A stretch of DNA of 64,000 nt from Gracilaria domingensis (taxonomy: Eukaryota; Rhodophyta; Florideophyceae; Gracilariales; Gracilariaceae), in NCBI GenBank assembly GCA_022539475.1, contig VCMS01000336.1, positions 30,173 to 94,172 of the forward strand, read 5' to 3'. The position numbers and the translations under genes were made by a program. The notes beneath the pieces were generated by a model. The model was not told where the DNA came from and searched no databases. It saw only the letters and a program-made list of their open reading frames with translations. This document shows, piece after piece, positions 54,401 through 64,000 of this stretch (positions are counted from its first letter, which is position 1; every line of letters starts with the position of its first letter).

Positions 54401-57400
54401 GTAAAGCCTGCGACTGTGAAGAGAATGCATGATATCGTCAGTGGCTTGCCTGTCGCACGAGATACGTTCAATGCGAAGGTATACGGCGATAGTGATTCAC
54501 TGTTCGTTTACACGGGCCTGGAAAGCATTGGAGAAGCTCCGAAACTTGGCAATGAACTCCAGAGAGATATCAACAAGGAATATAGAACCCTGAAAATCGA
54601 GATAGAAGCGATCTACAAGAAAATGATAGTGCTTTCGTTTGGGAGAGAGCGAAAGATATGAGATAAAGAGATAGGATGGAAGCAAAGCGTAGTTCATTTA
54701 CGAAGCATAACAGTGATCGCATCCCACCACCACCCGGTGGCTAGTGTCTACTACACTTTCGCCACCACGATCACAGAAATAGAGCCCCTAGCATTTTCTA
54801 ATCAACAATGAATCTGTACCTACGACAACAAGAAACTGAAAGACAATGGCAAGTTAGAAATCAATTCTGCTTGTCGCGATCGCCAGTTTTCCTGTCTTCG
54901 CAGAAGTCCTTGAGGCGTTTCTTGCTGCGGTGCAAAATCCCGAGAAGCATTTCCTGGACCTCACTATCTCCTCCAAGTTCAAGAGCGCGCTTGTGCATCT
55001 CTACGCTTGTGAGTACATCACAGCAAGGCGTTTCTCCTCCTCGGAAATCTCAACATCGACTCGAACGCGCTTCGGCCTGTTTTCACTTCGCTCCGGGTGA
55101 CTCTCCACTGCTGCTTCACGTAGCCAGTAAAGTTGCTCAGCGACTTCGACATTTCGTTTAGACTTCCTGTATGTCGAGCTGCGTCTCTTTGTGACTTTGT
55201 GTCTCCGCTTTCGCGCGCAGTGCTCTGATTAATACCTTCATCGAGGCCCCCTGCACCGTTGTCGATTAGTTTCGATGTCAATTGGAGTAGGTTTGTTTCC
55301 TCCCGAGGAGTACCCATCCTGCATACCAAGAACATGATCAGCGTCCTCTTCGACTTCATTGTGTAGTGTCCAGTACCTGTAAGCTCAAGAAAAGAAACGA
55401 TTCGGTCTGGGTCATTCTGCCCGGAGGCGGACCACTTATCACAAACATCAGTAAAATGGCGCCTTGCGTCGTAGAACTGTTCCTTAAGTACAGAAGCCTC
55501 CTCTCACAAAGCGCCCGAGCATTAGAGTCAACTTCTTCCAGGTGCCCTGTAAAGTTCTCCTTGGAGTCAACGAGGGATTGTTAAATCTCTGTGCGATGCA
55601 ACCCCAGAATGCTTCGCGTGTAATGCGACAACCCATTTCATCCTTTGACAGTTCCAGTCCACATGCTTTCAACAGCGCATGGCGGCATAAGTTGTCATCC
55701 CTGAGTAGGACAAGAAGACGCGCAAACTCATTGAGCGAAAGTTAGCTTTCTTCTCGCCTACACAAATGTCCGGATTAATACCTCCCTTCATAACGACTCG
55801 CACTGCACTGGTTGCTGGTTTTTTGTCAGACTGATGCAACCGCTGGATCAAGGTCTGAACTTCGGGGAGAATGTCCACGTTCTGCAGCCTTGAATTGAAG
55901 CTTGAACCCAAGCTTGGTAATCTCTGCACCCATGATTCTTGCGAATGAGCTCATCAAACGCTGTCCTTTTTCAGTAAGGACAAAAAATATATCATGCACC
56001 TTGCGATCAGTGCCCCTTCGAGCGGGAACTTATAATGAGCTTCCATTGCTTTGAAATATGATGAAGATCTTTCACAGTTTCGAGCAAGTACGATAAAAGT
56101 GAACTGCTTTCTCGCGATTTGAACTGACATGTGCAAACTCTGGGTCTTGTGTAGTGTTGGTCTCGGTTGGAATACCGGTGCGATTGTGGGCGTTAGAGAT
56201 TGTTTTGGCGGGGACTACGTCGAACGGGCGGAGCACTTGTAATGTTCGACATAGAGACTAGATGTTGTTCAGTTTGCAGTGGACTACGACTCAACGGGAG
56301 TTCTGAAAGACGCTGTTTGGAAGACCCAGTGTTTCCGAGTTTTGCATTGCAGCTTTCAGAGAGAGAGTTACCTGTGGGCAATTGTCGAGATCAGAGAGGG
56401 TATTGCGAGCTGCAACACAGAGAAGCGGCCGTGTTTCGGACGATGGACGAGATGCCGGCGTTACTTTCCTTCCAGAGGCAATGTGAAATAGAGTTTGTGG
56501 CCTAGTGGCGATATTAGAGAGGCTTAAGACTCCGTGTTGCGCAGAGGCAACAACAAACGATGGGGAGAGATAGGGTAGGGCAAAATTAACATAGCGCAGG
56601 TGGTGCGCAAGCGCGGGGTGCGTCTGTGGAGCGCAGGGTGTGCAAGTGTCAGATCTACAAGAGCGCATGCTCTATATGCACCTCTGCAACTTGAGGACCA
56701 GAGCAAGCCCAAGGTCTTTGGCGTCTCTGGAACGTTAGATTTCCTTACCGAAAAACTAGGTTTTTATGCGGTTTGGAAAGGTAGAAGGCCCAAGCGGGAC
56801 CATATCCTGGCCACTAGATCGTACAAGTCTCGTAAACACAACGACCAACGCGTGGTCAACGTTGTTCAGAACAGGGGCCTCAACTTCTTCACAGGAAACT
56901 AGCAATGTCGCCGAAAAGCAAAATACTATTTCGCAAAAAGGTGCTCTTAAAAGGTGCTCTTAAGCAAAGCAAATAATATGGTTAGCACAGTGCCAAACTA
57001 TTGACAAAACGAGATGAGAGCTCAGACGAGTCGTATCTCCCCCAGATCCAAGGCTAGCCTCACGAAGCATATCATACTGTCTGCGAAGTCCTTGGTACAA
57101 AAGGTTTGAACGCAATCTCTAACCTTCCCCTACAGCAAGTTGTCGTTTCGCCAAGTTCTCGACCTATTCGGAGACGACGCTGACAGTTTTCGTCACAAGA
57201 GCGCAAAGAGTCATAAATTGTGCATCTGGGCTCTTTCCTTTCCCGTAGAAGTCGTTGTCTGGCTGTGCATAGAACCTCTGGGTCTAAAAGGAACACAACG
57301 TGTTGCGATAATTGAACTGAAGCACATTGAAAGTTGCAATGGAAGCTTCGGCCGTTCGTCATCCGCCTTACTTTACGATTTTCGTATCATCCCCTCGTTC

Positions 57401-58459
57401 CCACGTGCTGCGTATGTCTGTGCCTGGGACATCGACCTTCGAAAGCACCCAAACCAGGTAACAGACATATAACACACCGTTTGGAATCAAATGGCAACGT
57501 CTGTCTTTAAGCTAGGCTCCGGATTTGGCACCATATCCAATCCAGAAGGCTTTGAGCATAAAGACTATGGTGGGAAGGGGAAATCGAGCAGGTCTTGTCG
57601 AAACAATGATTCCTATCGTATGCACCCAAGCTCAACAAATCCGAAGCTCACGTCCAGGCGGAAAGCGCTGCAGGTTTACTTCGTCATGTTCCTGTTAGGA
57701 ATAAGACTTCCGGTTTTTGGGCCCGATCTCGTTACGTTGCCGCGGAGGTCATCATATGCTCCTTGAAGTATGCAACCTTGTTCCACAACGATGAGTATCG
57801 TGAAAAATTCCAAGCCATAGAGGCTACCTTCTGAACATAAGACTAATCTACCGTGGTTGGCGACTTCCTGAAGAGGCAGCTCGTTTCTTTTCTCCTATTT
57901 CTATGAGCAGACCTTCAGAGGATGATGTAGTCGATGACCCATCTGTTTGAGCTTTCATAAGCACCTACTTGACCAAATAACTTGACTTTGTTGAGAGCGA
58001 GCCATATTGACCGCAGACCTCGAAGATAAAGAAAAGTCAACATCACTATCTAAATATCGGCAGAAAGATCATGCACGAGGAAGTTTCTACATTCTATGTG
58101 AAGAATGACAGAGGAATACATTCACGGCTTTCTTTCGATCTGAACGAAAAATTGAGAATGGAGAGTATACGCCTCCTGCGTGAACTTTACTCGCTACTCT
58201 GACTGTGAGCGTACCTTATCTCATCAATAACAAGTTAGTCGTTACGTGGAGAAGACATCCTAGGGCTAAATGTCGCGGGTCATTCATAGAAATCTGGAGC
58301 GCTCTGAGTCCTTGAAAAACAACGAATAGTAAAGCCATGTTGCAGCATGACTCATGATGTGCGTTTGCTAAACGTATGCGCTTTATAGTCATTTGTCCAT
58401 ATTGTTGTAGCAGCTTAACTGTTTGACTCACTTTAAACTGGCAAATTGCTTAAGACTCT
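54401..58459. other. Decayed DNA, no assignable gene
   Basis: Only short frames remain. A minus-strand stretch at about 55484-55930 reads, across stops, LNEFARLLVLLRDDNLCRHA and GCRITREAFWGCIAQRFNNP. This recalls an unnamed algal/oomycete protein pattern and is probably a dead gene. Plus-strand frames at 54392-54661 (NELQRDINKEYRTLKIEIEA), 56600-56902 and 57140-57472 are unrecognised. No repeat ends seen. Confidence 0.35.
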
Positions 58460-58739
58460 NNNNNNNNNNNNNNNNNNNNNNNNNNNNNNNNNNNNNNNNN
58501 NNNNNNNNNNNNNNNNNNNNNNNNNNNNNNNNNNNNNNNNNNNNNNNNNNNNNNNNNNNNNNNNNNNNNNNNNNNNNNNNNNNNNNNNNNNNNNNNNNNN
58601 NNNNNNNNNNNNNNNNNNNNNNNNNNNNNNNNNNNNNNNNNNNNNNNNNNNNNNNNNNNNNNNNNNNNNNNNNNNNNNNNNNNNNNNNNNNNNNNNNNNN
58701 NNNNNNNNNNNNNNNNNNNNNNNNNNNNNNNNNNNNNNN
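58460..58739. other. Assembly gap (280 N)
   Basis: Run of unknown bases. The retroelement LTR to the right is probably cut by it. Sequence on the two sides need not be adjacent. Confidence 0.98.
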
Positions 58740-59705
58740 ATTTCTGCACACCGTGTGCCAAGTTGGCCCGATCGCCGGGCCCCGTGGCAAGCATGCCACG
58801 GGGCACACCTGTAGTGTATTGGCCGCAGCGCCGGATATTTAGATATTTTAATTATATTTTCAAGTGCCGTATATAAGTGGCGGCACTTGCTTTGTGCAAA
58901 ACCCAGCGATGGGGAAAGACACGCAAAGGCGGTTCAGACCCTCTCTCAAGAGGCGAGCACAGCAGTAGAGCGCTCCCACAGGTACGACACGGCAATGCCG
59001 GGTGTAAGACCGGGTCGACCCTTCCCAAGTAATGGAGGGAGCGAAGCGGCGAAGAAGAAGCGTCCAGCGGTAGAGAACACACGACACAAGTCGGCAGTAG
59101 CGTCACGTGCGTAGCACGCGGTACCCACGAGTGTGGCGATGACACGCGAGAGCGGTAATAGCCCACGCGAGTGTGTCGAGCCACGAACGGTATGCACCGG
59201 TACACCAAGTAGTGCTACCTGTATAACAGGGACAGAAATAAAAGAAAACACACACAAAGTAAACACGCGAAAGCGGTAGTGGTGTTAATGATGCCGCGAG
59301 GCGGATGATGAGCCCTGCACAAGGTGCCGACTCTCCGGGAGGAGGATATCGGTCACCAAGGGTGAAACATCAGAGCCGAACACTCGGTTGGTTCGTTTAC
59401 TTCCCCGACAATGGGTGCAGCTCAACCTACTAAGTAGTGTAGAGTGCCAACCCACTGTCAAGCGGTGTAGCGAAAATATCTAGAATAAACATCTAAAATA
59501 CCCCAACTAATGGGTGCAAACTTCCCACACGTGTGTGACCCACCGGCTAAGCCGTGCGCCTCATAACACTAATTCTAATATTAAGTATACCCAAGAATGG
59601 GCTGATCTCACCAGTTACTCATACTGTGTGCCACCACCTCCCGGCATCGCCGTGCATGTTATGAATCGCATCAGCGAAGGAGTCCCGCAATCGCGTTGCA
59701 CTACA
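58740..59705 (-). repeat. Putative 3' LTR of the chromodomain retroelement (partial)
   Basis: Read on the minus strand, a purine tract GAAA is followed at 59705 by TGTAGTGCAACGCG, the position and TG start expected of an LTR after a polypurine tract. The stretch then runs non-coding towards the gap. It contains a TATA-like CTTATATACGG near 58870 and a perfect stem-loop, 58779-58789 with 58794-58804 (GCCCCGTGGCA/TGCCACGGGGC). The far end lies in the gap, and no second copy is in the window, so the LTR call rests on the tract and layout only. Confidence 0.5.
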
Positions 59706-59721
59706 TTTCCCCCTCCTTAGG
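59706..59721 (-). other. Polypurine tract
   Basis: Minus strand CCTAAGGAGGGGGAAA directly before the TG of the putative LTR. The 14-mer CCTAAGGAGGGGGA recurs once at 63741-63754 inside the element. Confidence 0.55.
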
Positions 59722-61828
59722 GTGCGAGACGACCACGCGAGCGATTTCGTTTTCCTCCTCTGGAGTGTATTTAAGCACGTCGGCATGACGGTCTCCAATC
59801 CGGCCTCCCCGGTCTCTTCTAACGGCGACTCCGGTCCACCCCTCTCCACGCGTACTGCGGTAGTGTCTCCTCCGATACCTCGGCGCGCTCTCCCTTCTCT
59901 CTCGCTTCCAGCGCTTTCGTCTCTTCCTCGCGCGCTTCCCGCGATGCCGAACCCGAATCAGGGTAGCAACCAACCGCCTGGCGGGTCTCAGAACCAATAC
60001 GTTGGTGGTTTCGCTGGGCCTTCACACCCTTCCTCCTCTGGAGTGCCTCTCTCACAGCCGTCTTCCGCTGGCATTCCGTTTCCGCAACCGGTCAATCCGG
60101 ATTTCACACGGCTCCTCTTCCCCAGACGGGTGGTCAACTTCCGCCCCCGGCGTCTGTACCGCAGTGGAACTGGATCGCTCCTGCTGTTCCGGTCCAACCG
60201 GTAGTCAACCCGTATGCGGGCGCGTGGGCGTCGTATGACGAACTCGACAACGTCGACCCTCGCAGCAATCCCACACCGTTCTTACGGGCTCCGTGGTTTC
60301 ATCCGCAAGGCGTGACCAATCGTTCCCTCGTCGAGGCGTATGCCGATGGCAGTGGTCACCTCCCAGGAGGCGTGCACGTCTGGATGACGGTGACGTTCGA
60401 CTGGCATTACCGGATTACCGTGCCTACCAACGCGCTCGTCCACCATCGTGGTCAGTCGCACAACTCCGCCCGAGCGGCCATGGTTCGCGTAGCGCACATG
60501 CGCATGTTTCGCACGTACTCAGAGCGCCCGATTCCGGCGAACTTCCGTTTCGACGTGGCCTTCTTCCGAACACTCGGCGAAATCCAATATGGAGAGAATC
60601 TTGCCCGGCTCGCCGGTGTGGTGGAGCGTTACCAGAACGTCCCCGTTCACCAGGATCTCCTGTGCTGGACCCGTCCGCTTCTGCGTGCAGAATTTCGATA
60701 TCTCCCACGCGTACCGCGGTCCAACTACCTTCAAACAATGATCCGTCCCGAACGACGTGCCCGCTCCCGATGGGGTTACCTTATCCCGTATCAAAACACG
60801 GAGTCAAACCGGATTCGTCCGCGCCACATGCGTGGGAGATATGTTCCTCTCCCCTTTGTGTGGGCGTCCGTGGAGGTCTGCCGTGGCTGTTACGTGGAAC
60901 TCCCCCCCTGTCTCACGTATGTGGGTAGTAGGCTCGTGACAAACCCGTTTACGGGATGGTGGAGCGTTGTCCTCACGGAGTGGGCGGCGCGAACAGCGGT
61001 GTATCTCCTCAACGAGGTATATGACCAGTATCGACTGTGGTTCATTCCCCCGCGCTTGCGGCAACTCATCCGAGCCTTGGATCTCACTATCCCGCTTGGC
61101 GGTAATGGAAACTTCTCGGAAGTCATGTGCCTCTTGCGAGTGATTGATGGAGTCGACTGGAACCAGGTTCCTCGTTCGCAGAGCGCGCGCGACGAAGGCG
61201 ATCTTGCCATTGACCGGTCTCCGGGTCGCAGGTCCCCACTGTCGGGTGATTACATCTACTACGACCCCTGGACACGGGTGCCGATTACCAACGCCGAGGC
61301 GGAACTTCTTCGGAATGCCGAGCGAGTCATCCCTCCGGGGCACCCAACGGGTTTCATCATGACTGATGAGTTCTTTCACCCTGTCGGGGATCAAAACATC
61401 ATGGTTGATGACGCTCCCGATGACGGTGACGACTATGGCGATGACAACTTCGCAGCAGCTCCGGTGGAGGGGCAGTACCTGCTTCAGCAGTGCCAGGTCC
61501 CCAAGCGGGTGTCGACGCGATCTTCTCGACTCCGGTGAATGTTCCCTCTGCGCCTCTAGCGGCTCCTGGGCCCGTAGTGGCTCCTGTTCCTACGCCTGTG
61601 GCGGTTCCGACTCCAGCGGAGAATGTTGCTTCGCCTGCGATGGCGGCGTCGGCTACGCCGAACGAAGCCGCGAACGCGGGACTTACCGACGAAGCACGGG
61701 CTGCCGTGATAGCTCAATTCCTCAGCGAGGCTGGTATCTCCGACTCGACATCTGGCGACGTCTCGCAGATGCGCGACGCGCTAATTGCGCAGCTTGCGAA
61801 CGCTGGAGACCAGCAGGAATCCGAGTAA
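59722..61828 (+). CDS. Opposite-strand coding region of the retroelement (unknown protein)
   Basis: Long coding-like stretches run from the polypurine tract towards the end of pol, on the strand opposite to pol. The main open stretch (60312-61538, 408 codons) encodes an unrecognised protein: GGVHVWMTVTFDWHYRITVP then a helical middle (FRFDVAFFRTLGEIQYGENL, LTEWAARTAVYLLNEVYDQY) and an acidic tail (DDAPDDGDDYGDD). It is preceded by a Pro/Ser/Gln-rich leader (GGSQNQYVGGFAGPSHPSSS) and followed by a Pro/Val/Ala-rich linker with a helical end (EAARAAVIAQF-like). No zinc knuckle, protease or polymerase motif is seen, so it is not an obvious gag or pol. The coding signal occupies more than one frame, and I do not resolve whether the region is broken. 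Antisense coding regions between pol and the 3' LTR are known in some plant Ty3/gypsy elements. Confidence 0.5.
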
Positions 61829-61939
61829 CTCGTGCAGCTTCTCCTCTAGGGAGTCCTTCCTAGCTGATACCCAATAACTTGGCCGTTGTGTGCTCGACTA
61901 GCGAGCCACAACATAGTAACATTGACCAGTAAACTGTGA

Positions 61940-62190
61940 ACTTCTCTTGATCTCAAGACTTCTTCCCTTCTTCCAAGGTGTATACTTCTTAACTTCTCCC
62001 TTCCGGGGTGATCTTCCTCTTACGAGTGCTTCTTCCTCTTACGAGTGCTTCTTCTCTTCTGAGCTTCCTTTTCCTCTTCATAGAGTCTTCTTCCTCTTGC
62101 GAGTGCTTCTTCCTCTTCTGAGCTTCCTTTTCCTCTTCATAGAGTCTTCTTCCTCTTGCGAGTGCTTCTTAACTTCTCCTCTTCCTGAGG
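61940..62190. repeat. Regular ~20 bp hairpin-plus-spacer array
   Basis: Successive units on the plus strand have the form CTC-(4-6 bases)-GAG followed by TGCTTCTTC or a variant: CTCTTACGAGTGCTTC twice, CTCTTCTGAGCTTCC, CTCTTCATAGAGTCTTC, CTCTTGCGAGTGCTTC, then the last three again. A 64 bp higher-order repeat covers about 62058-62170. The minus strand is purine-rich. It lies between the end of the chromodomain frame and the end of the convergent coding region. Confidence 0.75.
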
Positions 62191-62360
62191 GCGTTACTAT
62201 TCGAACTTCAACTGTCCTCTCAATAGAGTGTCTCCTCACCACGCGAGTAGCGGTACAGTACTCCTCTGGAGGTTGTCGCAGCGTTCCTCGATTGAGTGTT
62301 GTGGTTCGTAGAACCGTTCGTGCGCGGTACGCGATAAGCTTCCGTCTCCAGCGACGTGTG

Positions 62361-64000
62361 TTAACCGACCATCGCTTGATGTAGATTAGCCGGCAACGCC
62401 GTGTTAGTACGACGGTGGTACTGCACGATCTTCGATCGGGGTAGGTGCTCCACGGGTTCGTCCGAGTCCCGCGACGGCGGATAGCCATACCAGCGTACCT
62501 GGTACTGAACATACCCCTTCGGGTTCCAACTGTGCCCCACTATGTGGTCGACAACGAACTCTTTCGAGTAAACTCCCCGCTCGAGCTCTTCCTGCGAAGG
62601 GTCGTCAGCGTGTCGCGGCGGTGCCGTTACATAGTCACCAGCGGTGCTGTGAGTTTCTCCTGACGCCTTCGGCGGTAAGTGTGTCCTCCGCTGAGTGGTC
62701 GCTTCCGGAATCCGGGTCTTCTCAAGCAGCTTCGCCGCTTCGGCGGGTCCGCGAACGGCTAGTTCATGCGGCAGTTCCCGTCTTGACGGTGAAGGCGAAC
62801 GCGGAGGCGGATTGTTCACCACGGCACGTGCCGGTTCACGTGACGACACGCGACGTTTCGCGGTGGTGGCACTGCCACGAGTTGTGATTGGCCCATTGTG
62901 TGGCGCGCGCTGCGCACCCCAAGATTTGTGGTGCGCAAGCGCTCCTGCAGATGCAGTGTGCGTTTTCCCTAAATCAGGGCTGTAATCCGTATCTCCAGCG
63001 AGCGGTGCGCCGTCATGACTTATCGAAACGTCATGACGTGCGACTTGCGACTTCCCCAAAGCTGGGTGCAACGGTACACTACCATTACCCGAACCGGGGT
63101 GCTTGATCTTCGCTTCAGCGAGCGTCTTCTCTTCTTCCTGCTCTGCAGTGTCAACGATACCGGGATCTGCCGTGACTACCCTACAGCGCGCCTGCGAAGG
63201 CGGTTTGCGGCGGTCGTCAGCGGCGGAGTGCGGCGACTGCGCGTCCGGAATACTCCGTGATACAGTATCCAGCTTCGCTGTAGCCTTGCTCTGCCGAGAA
63301 GTCGGGTGTTCTTGATCAACTTCCGGCCTTGCCGTGGAAACTTCGCGAACGAGAGCATGCTCCGCGTCCTGCGTCCGTGCGACGATGGGCGCGTGTTCCT
63401 GTGACAATTCCCCAGATGGGTGAGCAATACCAGTATCCTGGGACAACCTTGAGTCCGTTCGTTGCGTGCGGTGTCCTTCCTGAAGGTCGCGATCCTTCGT
63501 GGAAGGTTGTGTATCCTCCGCAGAGTTCTGCGCGACAGCGGCCGACTGCGGCGCGTCCTTCGCGACTTCAACACGCGACAGCGGGTGATCCTTCCCACTG
63601 ACAGTGGTGTCCGTAGCAACTACGTCTTCGACGGTGTCCTGAGGCGACTCTGCCTCTGCTTCATTACTTTCCCGTGAATCACGGTGCTGCGACGGTAGCG
63701 ACACCGGTGACTCACTCTCCGCGACAACGCGTGAATTCCCCTCCCCCTCCTTAGGTGGAGCGTTACGGGGAGCAGTCATCACGTCAGTTGACGGTGTAAC
63801 AGACGCTGTGAAACGCGATTTCACCAGCGGTGTATGTTCCGATACCTCGGCTTGCGACGATATAATCGGTACATCTGCGAGACCCCGTGTTGGGTGACGG
63901 AGCCCCACAGTGGGTGTAGTGTTCTGCGACGAGGTTCCTCGGTTCTCTGTCTGTCCAGCTTCCTGCTGTGTGTCCGAAAGTACTTCCGTGTGAACGGTTG
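62361..64000 (-). mobile_element. Chromodomain end of a Ty3/gypsy-type (chromovirus-like) pol
   Basis: A minus-strand frame open from 63908 to 62361 and possibly continuing beyond the right edge. Its last ~75 residues are a chromodomain: KEFVVDHIVGHSWNPKGYVQ, YQVRWYGYPPSRDSDEPVEH, LPRSKIVQYHRR, following the consensus V-E-x-I-l-x-H-R ... Y-L-V-K-W-x-G-Y ... E-P-x-x-x-L. In chromoviruses such a domain follows the integrase and steers insertion to chromatin. Before it lie ~430 residues of disordered, Ser/Thr/Glu/His-rich sequence instead of the usual integrase core, which would lie further right if present. The element is partial in this window. Whether it is whole outside cannot be told. Confidence 0.65.
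62427..63941. repeat. Dense series of short variable hairpins
   Basis: Roughly every 25-40 bases a 4-5 bp inverted repeat with a 2-9 base loop occurs, each with a different stem. Examples are CGATC/GATCG (62427-62439), CGCC/GGCG (62664-62674), CCCT/AGGG (62967-62979), TCGCT/AGCGA (63110-63121), CCTTC/GAAGG twice (63475-63486, 63494-63506), CGCAG/CTGCG (63519-63532), CCACT/AGTGG (63595-63607), CCGTG/CACGG (63672-63684) and CGAGG/CCTCG (63930-63941). A longer one, GTCATGAC/GTCATGAC, is at 63012-63037. The right stem is often followed by GTG. The minus-strand frame runs through them. Confidence 0.5.

Noticed and set aside
54808-57766. Plus-strand frames that might be small genes
   Set aside because: No start context, domain or repeat support. 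The surroundings are decayed gene sequence on both strands.
61940-64000. CRISPR array
   Set aside because: The repeats are 20-40 bp imperfect hairpins with variable stems, without constant direct repeats and unique spacers, in a eukaryotic retroelement.
1-64000. tRNA, rRNA or spliceosomal RNA genes
   Set aside because: I looked for T-loop (GGTTCGA-type) and snRNA landmarks by eye and found no convincing cloverleaf. A covariance-model scan would be needed to exclude them.

Overview
The window looks like nuclear DNA of a florideophyte red alga, most likely Chondrus crispus or a close relative. The main reason is a plastid-type GapA gene whose only intron falls at the end of a short transit peptide beginning [11 protein letters not shown], an arrangement I associate from memory with Chondrus GapA. 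Supporting points are the compact and nearly intronless genes, convergent neighbours almost touching, and gene islands set in repeat-rich DNA. There are no bacterial operons and no organelle genes.

Layout. 1-16,900 is repeat territory. It holds two tandem copies of a ~1.77 kb unit carrying a coiled-coil reading frame, with the 3' end of a ribulose-phosphate 3-epimerase gene caught between them. Two related Mutator-like (MULE) transposase pseudogenes lie in AT-rich DNA, separated by a GC-rich satellite full of inverted repeats and a zinc-binding protein gene. 16,913-22,003 is a nested insertion: a non-autonomous element with PIF/Harbinger-like ends (TTA duplication) is split by a Ty1/copia fossil with unusually short 119 bp LTRs. 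22,900-35,470 is the main gene island: ARM-repeat protein, a VHL-domain protein, Mediator subunit MED31 (one intron), a one-domain NDUFS1, PEX6, AAR2, a queuine tRNA-ribosyltransferase and a RING-H2 protein. 35,470-38,885 is mostly empty apart from a large foldback. 38,886-45,980 holds a disordered nuclear protein, GapA and a DDX47/Rrp3 RNA helicase. 46,598-47,875 is a Harbinger transposase with an intact frame. 48,263-54,400 is a pair of decayed host genes, TBL1 joined to PSME4/BLM10. 54,400-58,459 is decayed and unassigned DNA, followed by a 280 bp assembly gap. 58,740-64,000 is the 3' half of a chromodomain-bearing LTR retroelement read on the minus strand. It has a long opposite-strand coding region between the end of pol and the putative 3' LTR, and a remarkable density of tiny variable hairpins.

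The housekeeping genes do not form a pathway. They are ordinary nuclear genes for transcription (MED31), splicing (AAR2), rRNA processing (DDX47), respiration (NDUFS1), peroxisomes (PEX6), tRNA modification (TGT) and photosynthesis (GapA). Several are arranged as tight convergent pairs: ARM/VHL 98 bp apart, NDUFS1/PEX6 85 bp, AAR2/TGT 1 bp.

The most interesting signals are the hairpin-array retroelement at the right edge, the single-domain NDUFS1, the VHL-domain protein with a lumen-type targeting sequence, the TGT lacking its zinc cysteines, and several foldback structures that no gene explains.
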